Below, piece by piece: positions 1 to 9,900 of a DNA stretch of 19,261 nt (position 1 is the first letter of the stretch; each line of letters opens with the position of its first letter). A program made the translations under genes and the position numbers. Under the pieces are notes generated by a model. The model saw only the letters and a list, made by a program, of their open reading frames with translations. It was not told the DNA's origin and made no database searches. The stretch lies in the NCBI GenBank assembly GCA_947372225.1, contig CANBSV010000050.1, positions 1-19,261 of the forward strand, given 5' to 3'. Origin of the DNA: Burkholderiales bacterium (lineage in GTDB: Bacteria; Pseudomonadota; Gammaproteobacteria; Burkholderiales; Burkholderiaceae_C).

Positions 1-100
1 GGCCCAAATGAAAGTCACCAAAGCAAAGGGCCTGAACACCAGCCCATTTGAGTTGATCGCTGCGGCTAGAGGCCTACTTCAGAGGCTCTGGCTCGAGAAC
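1..100 (+). repeat. Left copy of an inverted ~100-bp repeat
   Basis: Bases 11-100 align without gaps to the reverse complement of 232-321, with 74 of 90 bases identical by hand count. The match continues at 8 of 10 bases through 1-10 (opposite 322-331), and the copy may extend past the left edge of the window. Read as protein the two copies look alike (both contain KVTK and GLNTSPF). However, the differences fall at all codon positions and mostly change the amino acid, so this looks like a noncoding repeat and not a gene. The family is not one I can name; a dispersed intergenic repeat or a MITE-like element is the likely class. Confidence 0.7.
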
Positions 101-231
101 ATTCAGCGAGCTACTTTTTGCTGTTACCTCGCTCACGTTCAGCCGCTCAAGTTCGTTTCGCCTCGACCCTGCGGGTCCACGGCTGGGGGGGATGCCCGAG
201 TTGTCGCCGCTCTGTCCGGTTCTCAGTGCCT
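101..231. other. 131-bp spacer between the inverted repeat copies
   Basis: No gene is supported here. The stretch holds small inverted repeats: a five-base stem GACCC/GGGTC with a three-base loop at 165-177, and AGCGAG/CTCGCT at 105-110 and 128-133 around a T-rich loop. It has no transposase remnant that I can read on either strand. It could be the interior of a small nonautonomous element or simply the space between two independent repeat insertions. Confidence 0.4.
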
Positions 232-331
232 GTTCTCGTGCAGCAGCCGCGGCAGTCCGCCTGTAGCCGCAGCGAACCAGCCAAATGGGCTGGTGTTCAG
301 GCCCTCTTCTTTGGTGACTTTCTTCTGGGCC
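232..331 (-). repeat. Right copy of the inverted ~100-bp repeat
   Basis: This is the opposite-orientation partner of the repeat at 1-100, about 82% identical over the 90-bp core (232-321) with no gaps. Its outer end overlaps the left arm of the perfect hairpin at 314-347, so the hairpin marks or forms the edge of the repeat unit. It lies 118 bp downstream of the stop codon of the minus-strand EamA-family gene, so read-through transcripts of that gene would include it. Confidence 0.7.
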
Positions 332-347
332 TGCAGAAGAAAGTCAC
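314..347. repeat. Perfect 14-bp hairpin at the repeat edge
   Basis: The arm gtgactttcttctg (314-327) is followed by a six-base loop and its exact reverse complement (334-347). The hairpin lies 103 bp past the stop of the minus-strand transporter gene and could stop or protect the 3' end of the transcript. No T-run follows the stem on the minus strand, so it is not a textbook Rho-independent terminator. A REP-like or repeat-terminal palindrome is equally possible. Confidence 0.6.
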
Positions 348-353
348 TCGGCA

Positions 354-390
354 GCCGGGCCGAAACCCGGCGGGCTCTCGCCCAACGAGA
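354..390 (-). terminator. Two adjacent small hairpins downstream of the EamA-family gene
   Basis: GCCGGG (354-359) pairs exactly with CCCGGC (366-371) across a six-base loop. TCTCG (376-380) pairs exactly with CGAGA (386-390) across a five-base loop. Together with the 14-bp hairpin at 314-347 they form three stacked stems within 80 bp after the minus-strand gene ending at 450. A termination or mRNA-end role is inferred from position only; no U-tract is present. Confidence 0.3.
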
Positions 391-449
391 AACCCACGCG
401 GGACGCGAAACACCCCTCGCGCGGGCAGCGCAAAGGCACCGCCCCACCC

Positions 450-1322
450 TCACCGGCCAGACAACCTGACAGCCCCGGTGGCCAACGCCGTCCCCAGCAG
501 GATCACGGCGCAACCGGCCACCATGTGCCACGTCAGCACCTCCCCCAGAAACACCCGCCCCCACAGCATGGCGAAGGCCGGGATCAGGAAGGTCACGGCG
601 ATCGTGCGGGCCGGGCCGACGTTGGCGATCAGGCGAAAGAACAGCACATAGGCGACCGCGGTGCAGGCGACCGCCAGCACCAGCGCGGCGCCCCAGGCGC
701 TGGCCGAAGGTGGGACCGGCGGCCACCAGATCACGGCGGGCACGACGAGCAGCAGCGCGGCGGCCAGCAAGCTGCCGGCAGCGACCGCGAGCGACGGGAC
801 GCCGGTCAGGAAGCGCTTGGTGTAGCTCGCCGAGATGCCGTACAGCAGCGGCGCGCCCAGGCAGGCCAGCACCGCCCAGGGCGAGCCACCGGGCTGGAAG
901 CTCGCGCTGTCCCACGCCATCCACAGCACGCCGCCAAAGCCGATCGCCAGACCGACCACCCCCGAGCGTGTGGGGACATCGCGCAACCACAGCCAGGCGA
1001 TGACCGCGCCGAACAACGGCGTGGCCGCATTGAAGATCGATGCCATGCCTGCGCTGACGGACAGCGCGGCGTAGGTGAACAGCATGAAAGGCAGCGTCGA
1101 GTTGGCCAGGCCCACCACCAGCAGGCTGCGCCAGTGCCGACTCACTTCGTGGCCCTGCCCACGCCACACCAGCAGCGGCATCAACAGCAGCGCCGCGCCG
1201 ATGACACGCAGCGCCGCCAGCGCGACGGGCCCGAACTCGGGCGCGGCCAGTCGCATGAACATGAACGACGCGCCCCACAGGGCGGCGAGGATGCCCAGGT
1301 CGAGCAGGTCTGACGATTTCAA
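450..1322 (-). CDS. EamA/DMT-family inner-membrane transporter
   Basis: The 290-residue protein is almost wholly hydrophobic, with about ten predicted membrane segments arranged as two EamA repeats. This is the usual size and layout of drug/metabolite transporters (RhaT/YdcZ/EamA type). The N-terminus, with LWGASFMFMRLAAPEFGP, is a typical first-helix motif of the family. The substrate cannot be told from sequence; amino acids, other metabolites or drugs are all known in the family. The start is TTG at 1322: no ATG or GTG is available that would keep the first helix, and the codon lies 16 bp after the uppP stop with no clear Shine-Dalgarno, so translation is probably coupled to uppP. It is the last gene of the leftward series and is followed by hairpins and the inverted repeat. 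Confidence 0.9.
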   Translation of the reverse strand: MKSSDLLDLGILAALWGASFMFMRLAAPEFGPVALAALRVIGAALLLMPLLVWRGQGHEVSRHWRSLLVVGLANSTLPFMLFTYAALSVSAGMASIFNAATPLFGAVIAWLWLRDVPTRSGVVGLAIGFGGVLWMAWDSASFQPGGSPWAVLACLGAPLLYGISASYTKRFLTGVPSLAVAAGSLLAAALLLVVPAVIWWPPVPPSASAWGAALVLAVACTAVAYVLFFRLIANVGPARTIAVTFLIPAFAMLWGRVFLGEVLTWHMVAGCAVILLGTALATGAVRLSGR

Positions 1323-1338
1323 GCGGGGTGCTGCCGCA

Positions 1339-2196
1339 TCAGTCGGCCCACACCACCCAGCCCTGCCACGCCGTGAGGAGCACGATCGCCCCGAACACGA
1401 TGCGGTACCAGGCGAAGCCGGTGAAGTTGTGCGTGGAGACGAAGCGGATCAGCCAGCGGATGCACAGCAAGGCGCTGACAAAGGCCACCACCGAGCCCAC
1501 GGCAAACAGCGGCAGATCGGCCGCATGCAGCGACTCACGCTGCTTCCACAGCGCATAGGCACCCGCACCCATCAGCGTGGGAATGCCCAGGAAGAAGCTG
1601 AACTCGGTGGCGCACTTTCGCGAAAAGCCCAGCACCATCGCGCCGATGATGGTCGCGCCCGAGCGGCTGGTGCCGGGGATCATCGCCAGACACTGCAGCA
1701 ACCCGACCTTGAGCGCGTCGAGCACGCCCATGTCGTCGACGGACTCCACGCGCGCGTGGCGCGTGCCGGCTGCATCGAGGTGGCCGTACAGCCGCTCATG
1801 GCGGCGCTCAACCCACAGGATCACCAGCCCGCCGGTGATGAACGCCAGCGCCACCGGCACCGGGTGAAACAGGTGCGCCTTGATGGCCTTGCCAAACGCC
1901 AGCCCGAGCACCACCGCCGGGATGAAGGCGATCAGCACGTTGAGCGCAAAGCGCCGCGCCGCCGGCTCGCTGCCCAGCCCGCTCACGGTGCGCTGCAGCC
2001 GCTCGCGGTACTGCCACACCACCGCGAACATGGCGCCGGTCTGGATCGCGATCTCGAAGACCTTGGCGGTCTCGCCGGTGAAGTCGATCAGCGATCCGGC
2101 CAGGATCAGGTGCCCGGTGCTCGAGATCGGCAAGAACTCGGTGAGCCCCTCGACGAGGCCCATCAGGGCGGCTTTCAACAACAGCATCAGGTCCAA
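1339..2196 (-). CDS. uppP: Undecaprenyl-diphosphatase UppP (BacA family)
   Basis: This integral membrane phosphatase removes a phosphate from undecaprenyl diphosphate on the outer face of the inner membrane. It recycles the lipid carrier for peptidoglycan and surface polysaccharides, and extra copies are known to give bacitracin resistance. Both family signatures are present: the acidic motif EGLTEFLPISSTGH (E16, E20, H29) and PGTSRS (about 174-179) with its catalytic-site arginine. The frame is open further upstream, but those residues only mirror the end of the neighbouring permease. I chose TTG at 2196 because it gives the usual M-D-L-type N-terminus and a family-sized 285 residues. ATG at 2187, three codons in, is the alternative. 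A possible -10 box lies 28-33 bp upstream. It is 55 bp after the ABC permease and 16 bp before the EamA gene. Confidence 0.93.
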   Translation of the reverse strand: MDLMLLLKAALMGLVEGLTEFLPISSTGHLILAGSLIDFTGETAKVFEIAIQTGAMFAVVWQYRERLQRTVSGLGSEPAARRFALNVLIAFIPAVVLGLAFGKAIKAHLFHPVPVALAFITGGLVILWVERRHERLYGHLDAAGTRHARVESVDDMGVLDALKVGLLQCLAMIPGTSRSGATIIGAMVLGFSRKCATEFSFFLGIPTLMGAGAYALWKQRESLHAADLPLFAVGSVVAFVSALLCIRWLIRFVSTHNFTGFAWYRIVFGAIVLLTAWQGWVVWAD

Positions 2197-2223
2197 GAAA
2201 ACCCCCACAGAAAAGATCGGCAG

Positions 2224-2229
2224 ATCATA
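2224..2229 (-). promoter_or_regulatory. Possible -10 box for uppP
   Basis: Read on the minus strand the hexamer is TATGAT, five of six matches to the sigma-70 consensus, placed about 28-33 bases before the TTG start of uppP in the gap after the ABC permease gene. No convincing -35 hexamer lies at 16-18 bp. If real, it would give uppP and the EamA gene a promoter of their own in addition to read-through from the ABC genes. Confidence 0.25.
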
Positions 2230-2251
2230 CGAACCGGGTGTGTCACGAGGC

Positions 2252-3480
<1,229 letters not shown>

Positions 3481-3484
<4 letters not shown>

Positions 3485-4212
3485 GCCGTCGTGTGCACCT
3501 GGCTCGCGGGTCGATACGGCACTTGCTCCACGTCTTCGAGCACGCGGCCGTCGCGAAACACCAGCCGCCGGCGCGCCCAGGCGGCGATGTCGGGCTCGTG
3601 GGTGACCAGCACCACCGTCATGCCCTGCTCGTTGAGTTCGGCCAGCAGCCGCATGATGTCTTCGGAGGTCTGGCTGTCGAGCGCGCCAGTGGGCTCGTCG
3701 GCCAGGATCAGCTGCGGGTTGTTGACCAGCGCACGGGCAATCGCCACGCGCTGCTGCTGGCCGCCCGACAGCTCGGCCGGTGTGTGCCCGGAACGCTCAC
3801 CCAGCCCCACGCGCCGCAGGCTGCGCAGTGCGCGCGCCTGGCGCTCGGGCGGCGGCACGTTGGCATACACCATGGGCAGTTCGACGTTCTCGAGCGCCGA
3901 CGTGCGCGGCAGCAGGTTGAATTGCTGGAACACAAAGCCGATGCGCCGGTTGCGGATCGATGCCAGCGCATCGGCGCTCATCGCATCGACCGCCTCGCCC
4001 GCCAACTGGTAGGTGCCGCCGCTGGGCTGATCCAGACAGCCCAGGATGTTCATCAGCGTGCTCTTGCCCGATCCCGATGCGCCCATGATGGCCACGAAAT
4101 CGCCCTCGGCGATGTCCAGCGACACGCCGCGCAGCGCGTGCACCGTCTGGTCACCCATGGTGTAGGTCTTGGCCAGGTCGCGTGCGACCAGCAAGGGCTC
4201 GCCGAGGCTCAA
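3481..4212 (-). CDS. ABC transporter ATP-binding protein, MacB/LolD type
   Basis: This 243-residue cytoplasmic ATPase powers the permease encoded just downstream. The motifs are intact: Walker A GASGSGKS (about 44-51), Q-loop around FVFQQFNLLP (about 93-102), signature LSGGQQQR (about 148-155), Walker B LILADEP (168-174) and the H-loop histidine in VTHEPD (205). The sequence is of the LolD/MacB type seen with FtsX-like permeases. The start is TTG at 4212, overlapping the adaptor stop codon as TTGA, which parallels the ATGA overlap at its other end. No ATG or GTG precedes the first beta strand, so the TTG start is probable, though unproven. A four-base overlap on both sides argues for a tightly coupled adaptor-ATPase-permease operon. 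Confidence 0.93.
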
Positions 4213-5621
4213 AACGGCGCTCGCGGTGCGGCGCCGGGAGCGGTGCGCGCGGCACCTGGCGGGGCGCCGGCCGGCTTGGTGGCGGCGATCACCACATCGG
4301 CGCCTTCCTTGATCAGGTCGGCATCGGGCTGGCGGGCGGTGCCCGGGCCGATCAACAGCTCGGTGGACAGGCCATCGGTCACCCCCAGACGCACGAAGAA
4401 CGCACGCGGCTTGCCATCGGGCCCGAGGATGTGGATGCGACCGCGTGTGCCCGAGCGGGCGCCGCCTTCAGGACGCTGACGCGGTTTCTGATCGGCATCG
4501 CCCGGCTCCGTGCGGCGGTGTGTCTCGGCCGCCGCAGAGGCCCCGGACGCTGCAGAGGCCGCGACATCCACCGGCTCGACACCCGGCAGCCGCACACGCA
4601 GCGCGGCGTTGGGCACCTTTAGCACGCTGTCGCGCACCTCGGTGACGATGCGCACATTGGCCGTCATGCCCGGCAGCACCGCCGCGTTGGGATTGGCGAA
4701 GGCCACCACCACGGTGTAGGTCACCACGTTCTGTGCCGACACGGCGGCCTTGCGGATCTGGCCGACGCGGCCTTCGAAGCTGCGTCCGGGAAACGCATCG
4801 ATGGTGAAGGTGACCTTCTGGTCGACGCGCACACGCGCGATGTCGGCTTCGTCGATGGCCGCTTCGACTTGCATGTCCGACAGGTCGCGTGCGATGACGA
4901 ACAGCTCGGGCGCTTGCAGGCTGGCGGCCACCGTCTGGCCCACATCCACGCTGCGCTTGATCACCACGCCATCGACCGGTGAGCGGATCTCGGTGTGTTC
5001 GAGATCGACGCGTGCTTGCGCCAGTGACGCCTCGCGCTGACGCACCACCGCCTGCGCCGCCACCACCTGCGCGCGCGCCACCTCGAGTTGCGCGAGCGCG
5101 ACCTTGAGCGCCTCGGCCAGCGTGCCGGCGGCATTGCGGGAGGTCTCGAAATCAGCCTGGGAAATGAATTGCCGTTCGAGCAAGTCCTGCTTGCGCAAGC
5201 GGTCGCGCTGCGCGTTGTCGGCGTCGAGCCGCGCACGCGACACACTGGCCGACACGGCGCCCACATTGGCCTGCGCGTTGAGCACCGAGGCGCGAACAGC
5301 GTCGAGATCGGCCGTCGCCTGATTCACGCGATAGGTGAACACCTGCGGGTCGATGCGGGCGATCACCTGGCCTTGCCTGACTTCGCTGTTGAAGTCGACG
5401 AGCATCTCTTTGATCTGCCCCGACACCTGGCTGCCCACGGTGACCTGACGCACCGGGTTGACAGTGCCTGACGACGACACCGCCGCGAGCAGCGGTCCGC
5501 GCTCGAGCTTGGCGGTCTTGTAGGCGGCATCGATGGGGTCACCTTGCTGCGACCACCACACCGCCCCTGCCGAGGCCGCAATCACCACACCGGCCACGCC
5601 CCACCAACGATTGAATTTCAT
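4209..5621 (-). CDS. macA: MacA-family periplasmic adaptor of an ABC exporter
   Basis: The 470-residue protein bridges the inner-membrane ABC permease to an outer-membrane channel. It has an N-terminal membrane anchor (about 8-23), a lipoyl half-motif (about 60-92), a long helical hairpin or coiled coil rich in Ala, Gln and Arg (about 95-208), the second lipoyl half SPVDGVVIKRSVDVGQTV (about 214-231) and beta-barrel parts with LPGMTANV. This matches the MacA branch of HlyD-type adaptors. Oddities are an Ala/Ser then charged, probably disordered insert at about 347-394 inside the membrane-proximal region, and a Pro/Ala-rich C-terminal tail after about 450. The start is ATG at 5621. No Shine-Dalgarno is visible and a TAGAAT box ends only seven bases before it. 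The gene leads the leftward operon and is divergent from the RND adaptor. Confidence 0.92.
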   Translation of the reverse strand: MKFNRWWGVAGVVIAASAGAVWWSQQGDPIDAAYKTAKLERGPLLAAVSSSGTVNPVRQVTVGSQVSGQIKEMLVDFNSEVRQGQVIARIDPQVFTYRVNQATADLDAVRASVLNAQANVGAVSASVSRARLDADNAQRDRLRKQDLLERQFISQADFETSRNAAGTLAEALKVALAQLEVARAQVVAAQAVVRQREASLAQARVDLEHTEIRSPVDGVVIKRSVDVGQTVAASLQAPELFVIARDLSDMQVEAAIDEADIARVRVDQKVTFTIDAFPGRSFEGRVGQIRKAAVSAQNVVTYTVVVAFANPNAAVLPGMTANVRIVTEVRDSVLKVPNAALRVRLPGVEPVDVAASAASGASAAAETHRRTEPGDADQKPRQRPEGGARSGTRGRIHILGPDGKPRAFFVRLGVTDGLSTELLIGPGTARQPDADLIKEGADVVIAATKPAGAPPGAARTAPGAAPRAPF

Positions 5622-5732
5622 GCGAACGATTCTAGGCAGCGCCCCCTCGCGGCCATGGCTTTACCCCAGCGCGCCACCCCGCTACTCGCGCGCCCACTAC
5701 AGTACCGTGCCCCCAAGCGCTGAAGTACCTCC
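5622..5732. promoter_or_regulatory. 111-bp divergent control region between the two pump operons
   Basis: This short gap separates the ATG of the MacA-type adaptor (leftward) from the TTG of the RND adaptor (rightward), so it must hold the start signals of both operons unless one of them is driven from further away. On the minus strand a TAGAAT box occupies 5629-5634. On the plus strand TACAGT at 5698-5703 is a weak -10 candidate, with no matching -35 found for either. No clear palindromic operator was seen and no regulator gene is adjacent. Confidence 0.45.
5629..5634 (-). promoter_or_regulatory. TAGAAT -10-like box abutting the macA-like start
   Basis: Read on the minus strand, TAGAAT ends seven bases before the ATG at 5621. 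A transcript started from it would begin at or next to the ATG, giving a leaderless mRNA. That would fit the lack of a Shine-Dalgarno there. No -35 match is visible at the right distance, so this could be chance. Confidence 0.25.
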
Positions 5733-6959
5733 TTGAACCTGCCCGCAACCCCCTCCGCGACACCCCCGTCCGACCCCCGCAAGCGCCGCATTGGCTGGAT
5801 CGTCGCGCTGCTCGCAGCGCTGCTGATCGCCGGCCTGGTGGCCCGCACGCTGTACATCCGATCCCAGGAACATGCGGCAGCGCAAGCGCCACCCAAGCCG
5901 GCGCCGCCGCTCGAACTCGCGGCCGCCGACACGCTGGTGGCCACCACCCAGGACTTCAATCGCACGCTGTCGGTGACCGGCGGACTCAAGGCCTACAACA
6001 GCGCCGTCTTGCGCGCCAAGGTCGGCGCCGAATTGAAGTCGCTGTCGGTGCGCGAAGGCGATACCGTGAAAGCCGGTCAGGTCATCGGCCAGCTCGACAC
6101 GCTCGAAGTCGATCTGCGCGTGCAGCAAGCCGAGCAGAACGCCGCTTCGGCGCGCGCACAACTCGACATCGCCCGCCGTGCGCTCGACAACAACCGAGCG
6201 CTGATGGAGCAAGGCTTCATCTCGCCCACGGGACTCGAGAACTCGGTCTCCAACGACTCGGCCGCCCGTGCCACGCTGCGTGCGGCCGTGGCGGCAGTGG
6301 ATCTGGCGCGCAAGTCGCGAGCCGACACCCAGCTGATCGCGCCGCTGTCGGGCCTGGTCTCGCAGCGGCTGGTGCAGCCCGGCGAGCGCGTGGCGGTGGA
6401 CGCACGGCTGGTCGAGATCGTCGACCTCTCGCGCATCGAGCTCGAGGCCGCCGTGACTCCCGAAGATGTGGGCGGCGTGGCCATCGGCCAGACGGCGCGG
6501 CTGACGATCGATGGCCTGGAGGCCCCGGTCAGCGCGCGCGTGGTGCGCATCAACCCGAGCACCCAGGCCGGCACCCGCGCGGTGATGGTCTACCTGTCGC
6601 TCGAACCTCACCCGAGCCTGCGTCAGGGCTTGTTTGCCACAGGTTCCATCGATCTGGAACACCGCCGTGTGCTGGCGGTGCCGACCAGCGCGGTGCGCGT
6701 CGATCAGGCTCAGCCCTATGTGCTGGCGGTGGTGGGCGACCACATCGAGCAGCGCAAGGTCACGCTCGGTGCGCGCGGCGATTTGCGACTGGATGGCCGG
6801 GTCGAACCGGCGGTCGAGCTGACCCGTGGTGTCGATGAGGGCGCCGTGCTGCTGCGCGGCTCGGCCGGTGCGGTTCGCGACGGCACCAAGGTGCGCGTTT
6901 CGGCCGGCTCCGCCGGTGCGTCGGCCGCGGCCACGCCGGGCGCCTCGGCCGCACGCTGA
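5733..6959 (+). CDS. RND efflux system periplasmic adaptor (MexA/AcrA-like)
   Basis: The 408-residue membrane-fusion protein links the RND pump encoded next to an outer-membrane channel. A hydrophobic anchor lies at about 20-37. The first lipoyl half is around 96-122 (VREGDTVKAGQVIGQLD), the helical hairpin at about 125-195, the second lipoyl half at about 200-222 (APLSGLVSQRLVQPGERV), and the beta-barrel and membrane-proximal domains follow. The tail is a low-complexity Ala/Ser/Gly stretch. The start is TTG at 5733: an in-frame stop at 5721 rules out any start further upstream and no ATG/GTG lies before the anchor helix. No good Shine-Dalgarno precedes it. The stop is two bases before the pump's ATG, so adaptor and pump form one transcription unit. 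Confidence 0.92.
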   Translation: MNLPATPSATPPSDPRKRRIGWIVALLAALLIAGLVARTLYIRSQEHAAAQAPPKPAPPLELAAADTLVATTQDFNRTLSVTGGLKAYNSAVLRAKVGAELKSLSVREGDTVKAGQVIGQLDTLEVDLRVQQAEQNAASARAQLDIARRALDNNRALMEQGFISPTGLENSVSNDSAARATLRAAVAAVDLARKSRADTQLIAPLSGLVSQRLVQPGERVAVDARLVEIVDLSRIELEAAVTPEDVGGVAIGQTARLTIDGLEAPVSARVVRINPSTQAGTRAVMVYLSLEPHPSLRQGLFATGSIDLEHRRVLAVPTSAVRVDQAQPYVLAVVGDHIEQRKVTLGARGDLRLDGRVEPAVELTRGVDEGAVLLRGSAGAVRDGTKVRVSAGSAGASAAATPGASAAR

Positions 6960-6961
6960 GC

Positions 6962-9900
6962 ATGTGGTTCACCCGCGTCTCGATCGGCAATCCGGTCATG
7001 GCCACGATGGTCATGCTGGCCTTTGTGGTGCTCGGGCTGTTCAGTTACCAGAAGCTATCGGTCGACCAGTTCCCGAACATCGACTTCCCGACCGTGGTGG
7101 TGCAGTTCGACTACCCCGGCGCGTCGCCCGAGATCGTCGAGACTGAAGTCACCAAGAAGGTCGAAGAAGCGGTCAACACGGTGGCGGGCATCAGCTCGCT
7201 GTACTCGCGGTCTTACGAAGGCAACTCGATCGTGATCATCGAGTTCAACCTCGATGTCGATGGGCGCAAGGCCGCCGAAGACGTGCGCGAGAAGATCGCG
7301 CTGGTGCGTCCAACCCTGCGCGACGAGGTCAAGGAGCCGCGCGTGTCGCGCTTCGACCCGGCGAGCACGCCGATCTTCAATGTGGCGGTGCTGTCGCCCG
7401 ATGGTCGCAAGTCGCCGCAGGAACTCACGACTTGGGCGCAGCAAGTGCTGCAAAAGCGCCTCGAGAACGTGCGCGGCGTGGGCTCGGTCAGCGTGGTGGG
7501 CGGAGTGTCGCGACAGATCAACTTGTACCTCAAGCCCGCGGCGATGGAAGCGCTCGGTGTGAGCGTCGATGCCGTCATCAACGCAGTGCGCAGCGAGAAC
7601 CAGGAACTGCCCATGGGCTCGATCCGCTCCATCGAGCAGGACCGGGTGGTGCAGGTCAATGCGCGCTTGAAGCGCCCCGAGGAATTCCGCGAGATCGTGG
7701 TGGCCAGGCGTGGTGCGGCCAGCCCGGGCACCGGCAACGCGACGGTCAGCGGCGGCTCGCCGGTCAAGCTGTGGCAGGTGGCCGACGTGGTCGATGGCCC
7801 GCAGGAAATCGAAAGCCTCGCGCTCTACAACGGCCAGCGCACGGTGCTGCTGTCGGTGCTGAAGTCGCAAGGCGAAAACACCATCGAGGTGGTCGACGGC
7901 CTGCGCGCGGCGCTCGCCGCCGCGGCTGCCGTCACGCCGCCGGGTGTGGTCGTCGAGGTCAACCGCGACAACTCACGCGCGATACGGGTGTCGGTGGCCA
8001 ACGTCAAGCGCACGCTGTTCGAGGGCGCGGCGCTGACCATGCTGATCGTGTTCCTGTTCCTCAACTCGTGGCGCAGCACGGTGATCACCGGGCTGACGCT
8101 GCCGATCTCGCTGATCGGCACCTTCGGCTTCATGTACGCCTTTGGCTTCACGATCAACAGCATCACGATGATGGCGCTCAGCCTGTGCGTGGGGCTGCTG
8201 ATCGACGACGCGATCGTGGTGCGCGAGAACATCGTGCGCCACGTGCGAATGGGCAAGACGGCGTACCTCGCGGCGATGGAAGGCACCGAGGAAATCGGAC
8301 TGGCGGTGCTGGCCACCACGCTGTCGATCGTGGCGGTGTTCCTGCCGATCGGCTTCATGGGTGGCATCGTGGGCAAGTTCTTCCACGAGTTCGGGCTGAC
8401 CATCGTGGCCGCGGTGCTGATCTCGATGTTCGTGAGCTTCACGCTCGACCCGATGCTCTCGAGCATCTGGCACGACCCTCAGTCGGCCCATCACGGCGGC
8501 GCGACAGACGTTGCACGCAAGAGCCTGTACGACCGCACGCTGGGTCGCCTGACGCACGGGTTCGACATCCTCACCCAACACCTCGGGGACGCCTACCAGG
8601 CGATCTTGCGCTGGTCGCTGCGACACCGTCGGGCCACGCTGATGATTGCGGCGTCCACGCTGGGTGGCAGCTTTGTGCTGATTCCGCTGCTGGGCGCCGA
8701 GTTCGTGCCCAAGGCCGATTTCTCTGAGACGCAGATCAACTTCTACACGCCGGTCGGCTCGTCGCTGGAGGTGACCGAAGCGCGTGCGAAGCAGATCGAC
8801 GCGGCGCTGCGCGAACTGCCCGAGGTCAAGCACACCGTCACGACCATCAATTCCGGCAATGCCGCGGGCAAGATCTTTGGCGCGACCTATGTGCGGCTGG
8901 TCGACCGCCACCTGCGCACGCGCAGCGTCAACGACATGACCGCGCCGCTGCGCGAAAAGCTCGAATCGATTCCGGGCATCACCGTGACCAATCTCGGCAC
9001 CACCGACATGGGCGGCGGCAAGAGCCTGCAGTTCTCGATCCAGGGCAGCGATCTGAAGGAGCTCGAGCGGCTGTCCAAGACCATCATCGAGCAGCTCAAA
9101 CAGATTCCCGGCTTGGTGGATCTGGACAGCACGCTCAAGCCCGACAAGCCCACGGTGGCCATCGACGTGCGCCGCGAGGCCGCCTCGGACCTGGGGCTCA
9201 GCGTCAATTCGCTGGCCACGTCGCTGCGCTCGCTGGTGGCCGGCACCACGGTGGGCAACTGGCGGGCACCCGACGGCGAAAACTACGACGTGATCGTGCG
9301 GCTCGAACCCGGTGCGCGCAATTCGATTGCCGACCTGCAGCGCCTGCCCGTGCCCGTGGTGGCCGGCGCCGATGGCATGCCGCGCATCGTGCGGCTGTCC
9401 CAGGTGGCCGATGTGCGCGCTTCGACCGGGCCCAACCAGATCAACCGGCGCGACCTCAACCGCGAAATCACCCTGGACGCCAATGCCTACGGACGCAGCA
9501 GCGGCGACGTGTCGGCCGACATCCGCCGCGTGCTCGACGGCGTGGCCTGGCCGCCAGGCTATCGCTACACCTTTGGCGGCAGCACCAAGAACATGAACGA
9601 GTCGTTCAGCTACGCCATCGGCTCGCTGGGCCTGGCGGTGGTGTTCATCTACATGATCCTGGCCAGCCAGTTCCGCAGCTTCATGCAGCCGATCGCGCTG
9701 ATGAGTTCGCTGCCGCTCACGATGATCGGTGTGGTGCTGTCGCTGCTGATCTTCCGCTCGACGCTCAACATGTTCAGCATCATCGGCGTGGTCATGCTGA
9801 TGGGGCTGGTGACGAAAAACGCCATCTTGCTGATCGACTTCGCGATCCGGCTGCGCGAGGGCACCGTCGCGCCATCCGGCACTGCGGCCGCGCTCTTCAA

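Noticed and set aside
101..231. A small RNA gene in the spacer of the inverted repeat
   Set aside because: Only short stems are present and no promoter or T-tailed terminator could be paired with them.
8..469. A 153-codon plus-strand frame through the left inverted repeat
   Set aside because: Differences between the two repeat copies change most affected codons and hit all three positions, so selection for this peptide is not supported; the frame then runs over noncoding hairpins.
223..1278. A 351-codon minus-strand frame overlapping the EamA-family gene in another phase
   Set aside because: Arg/Ala/Gly-rich out-of-phase reading of the transporter; its end is just the repeat sequence read as protein.
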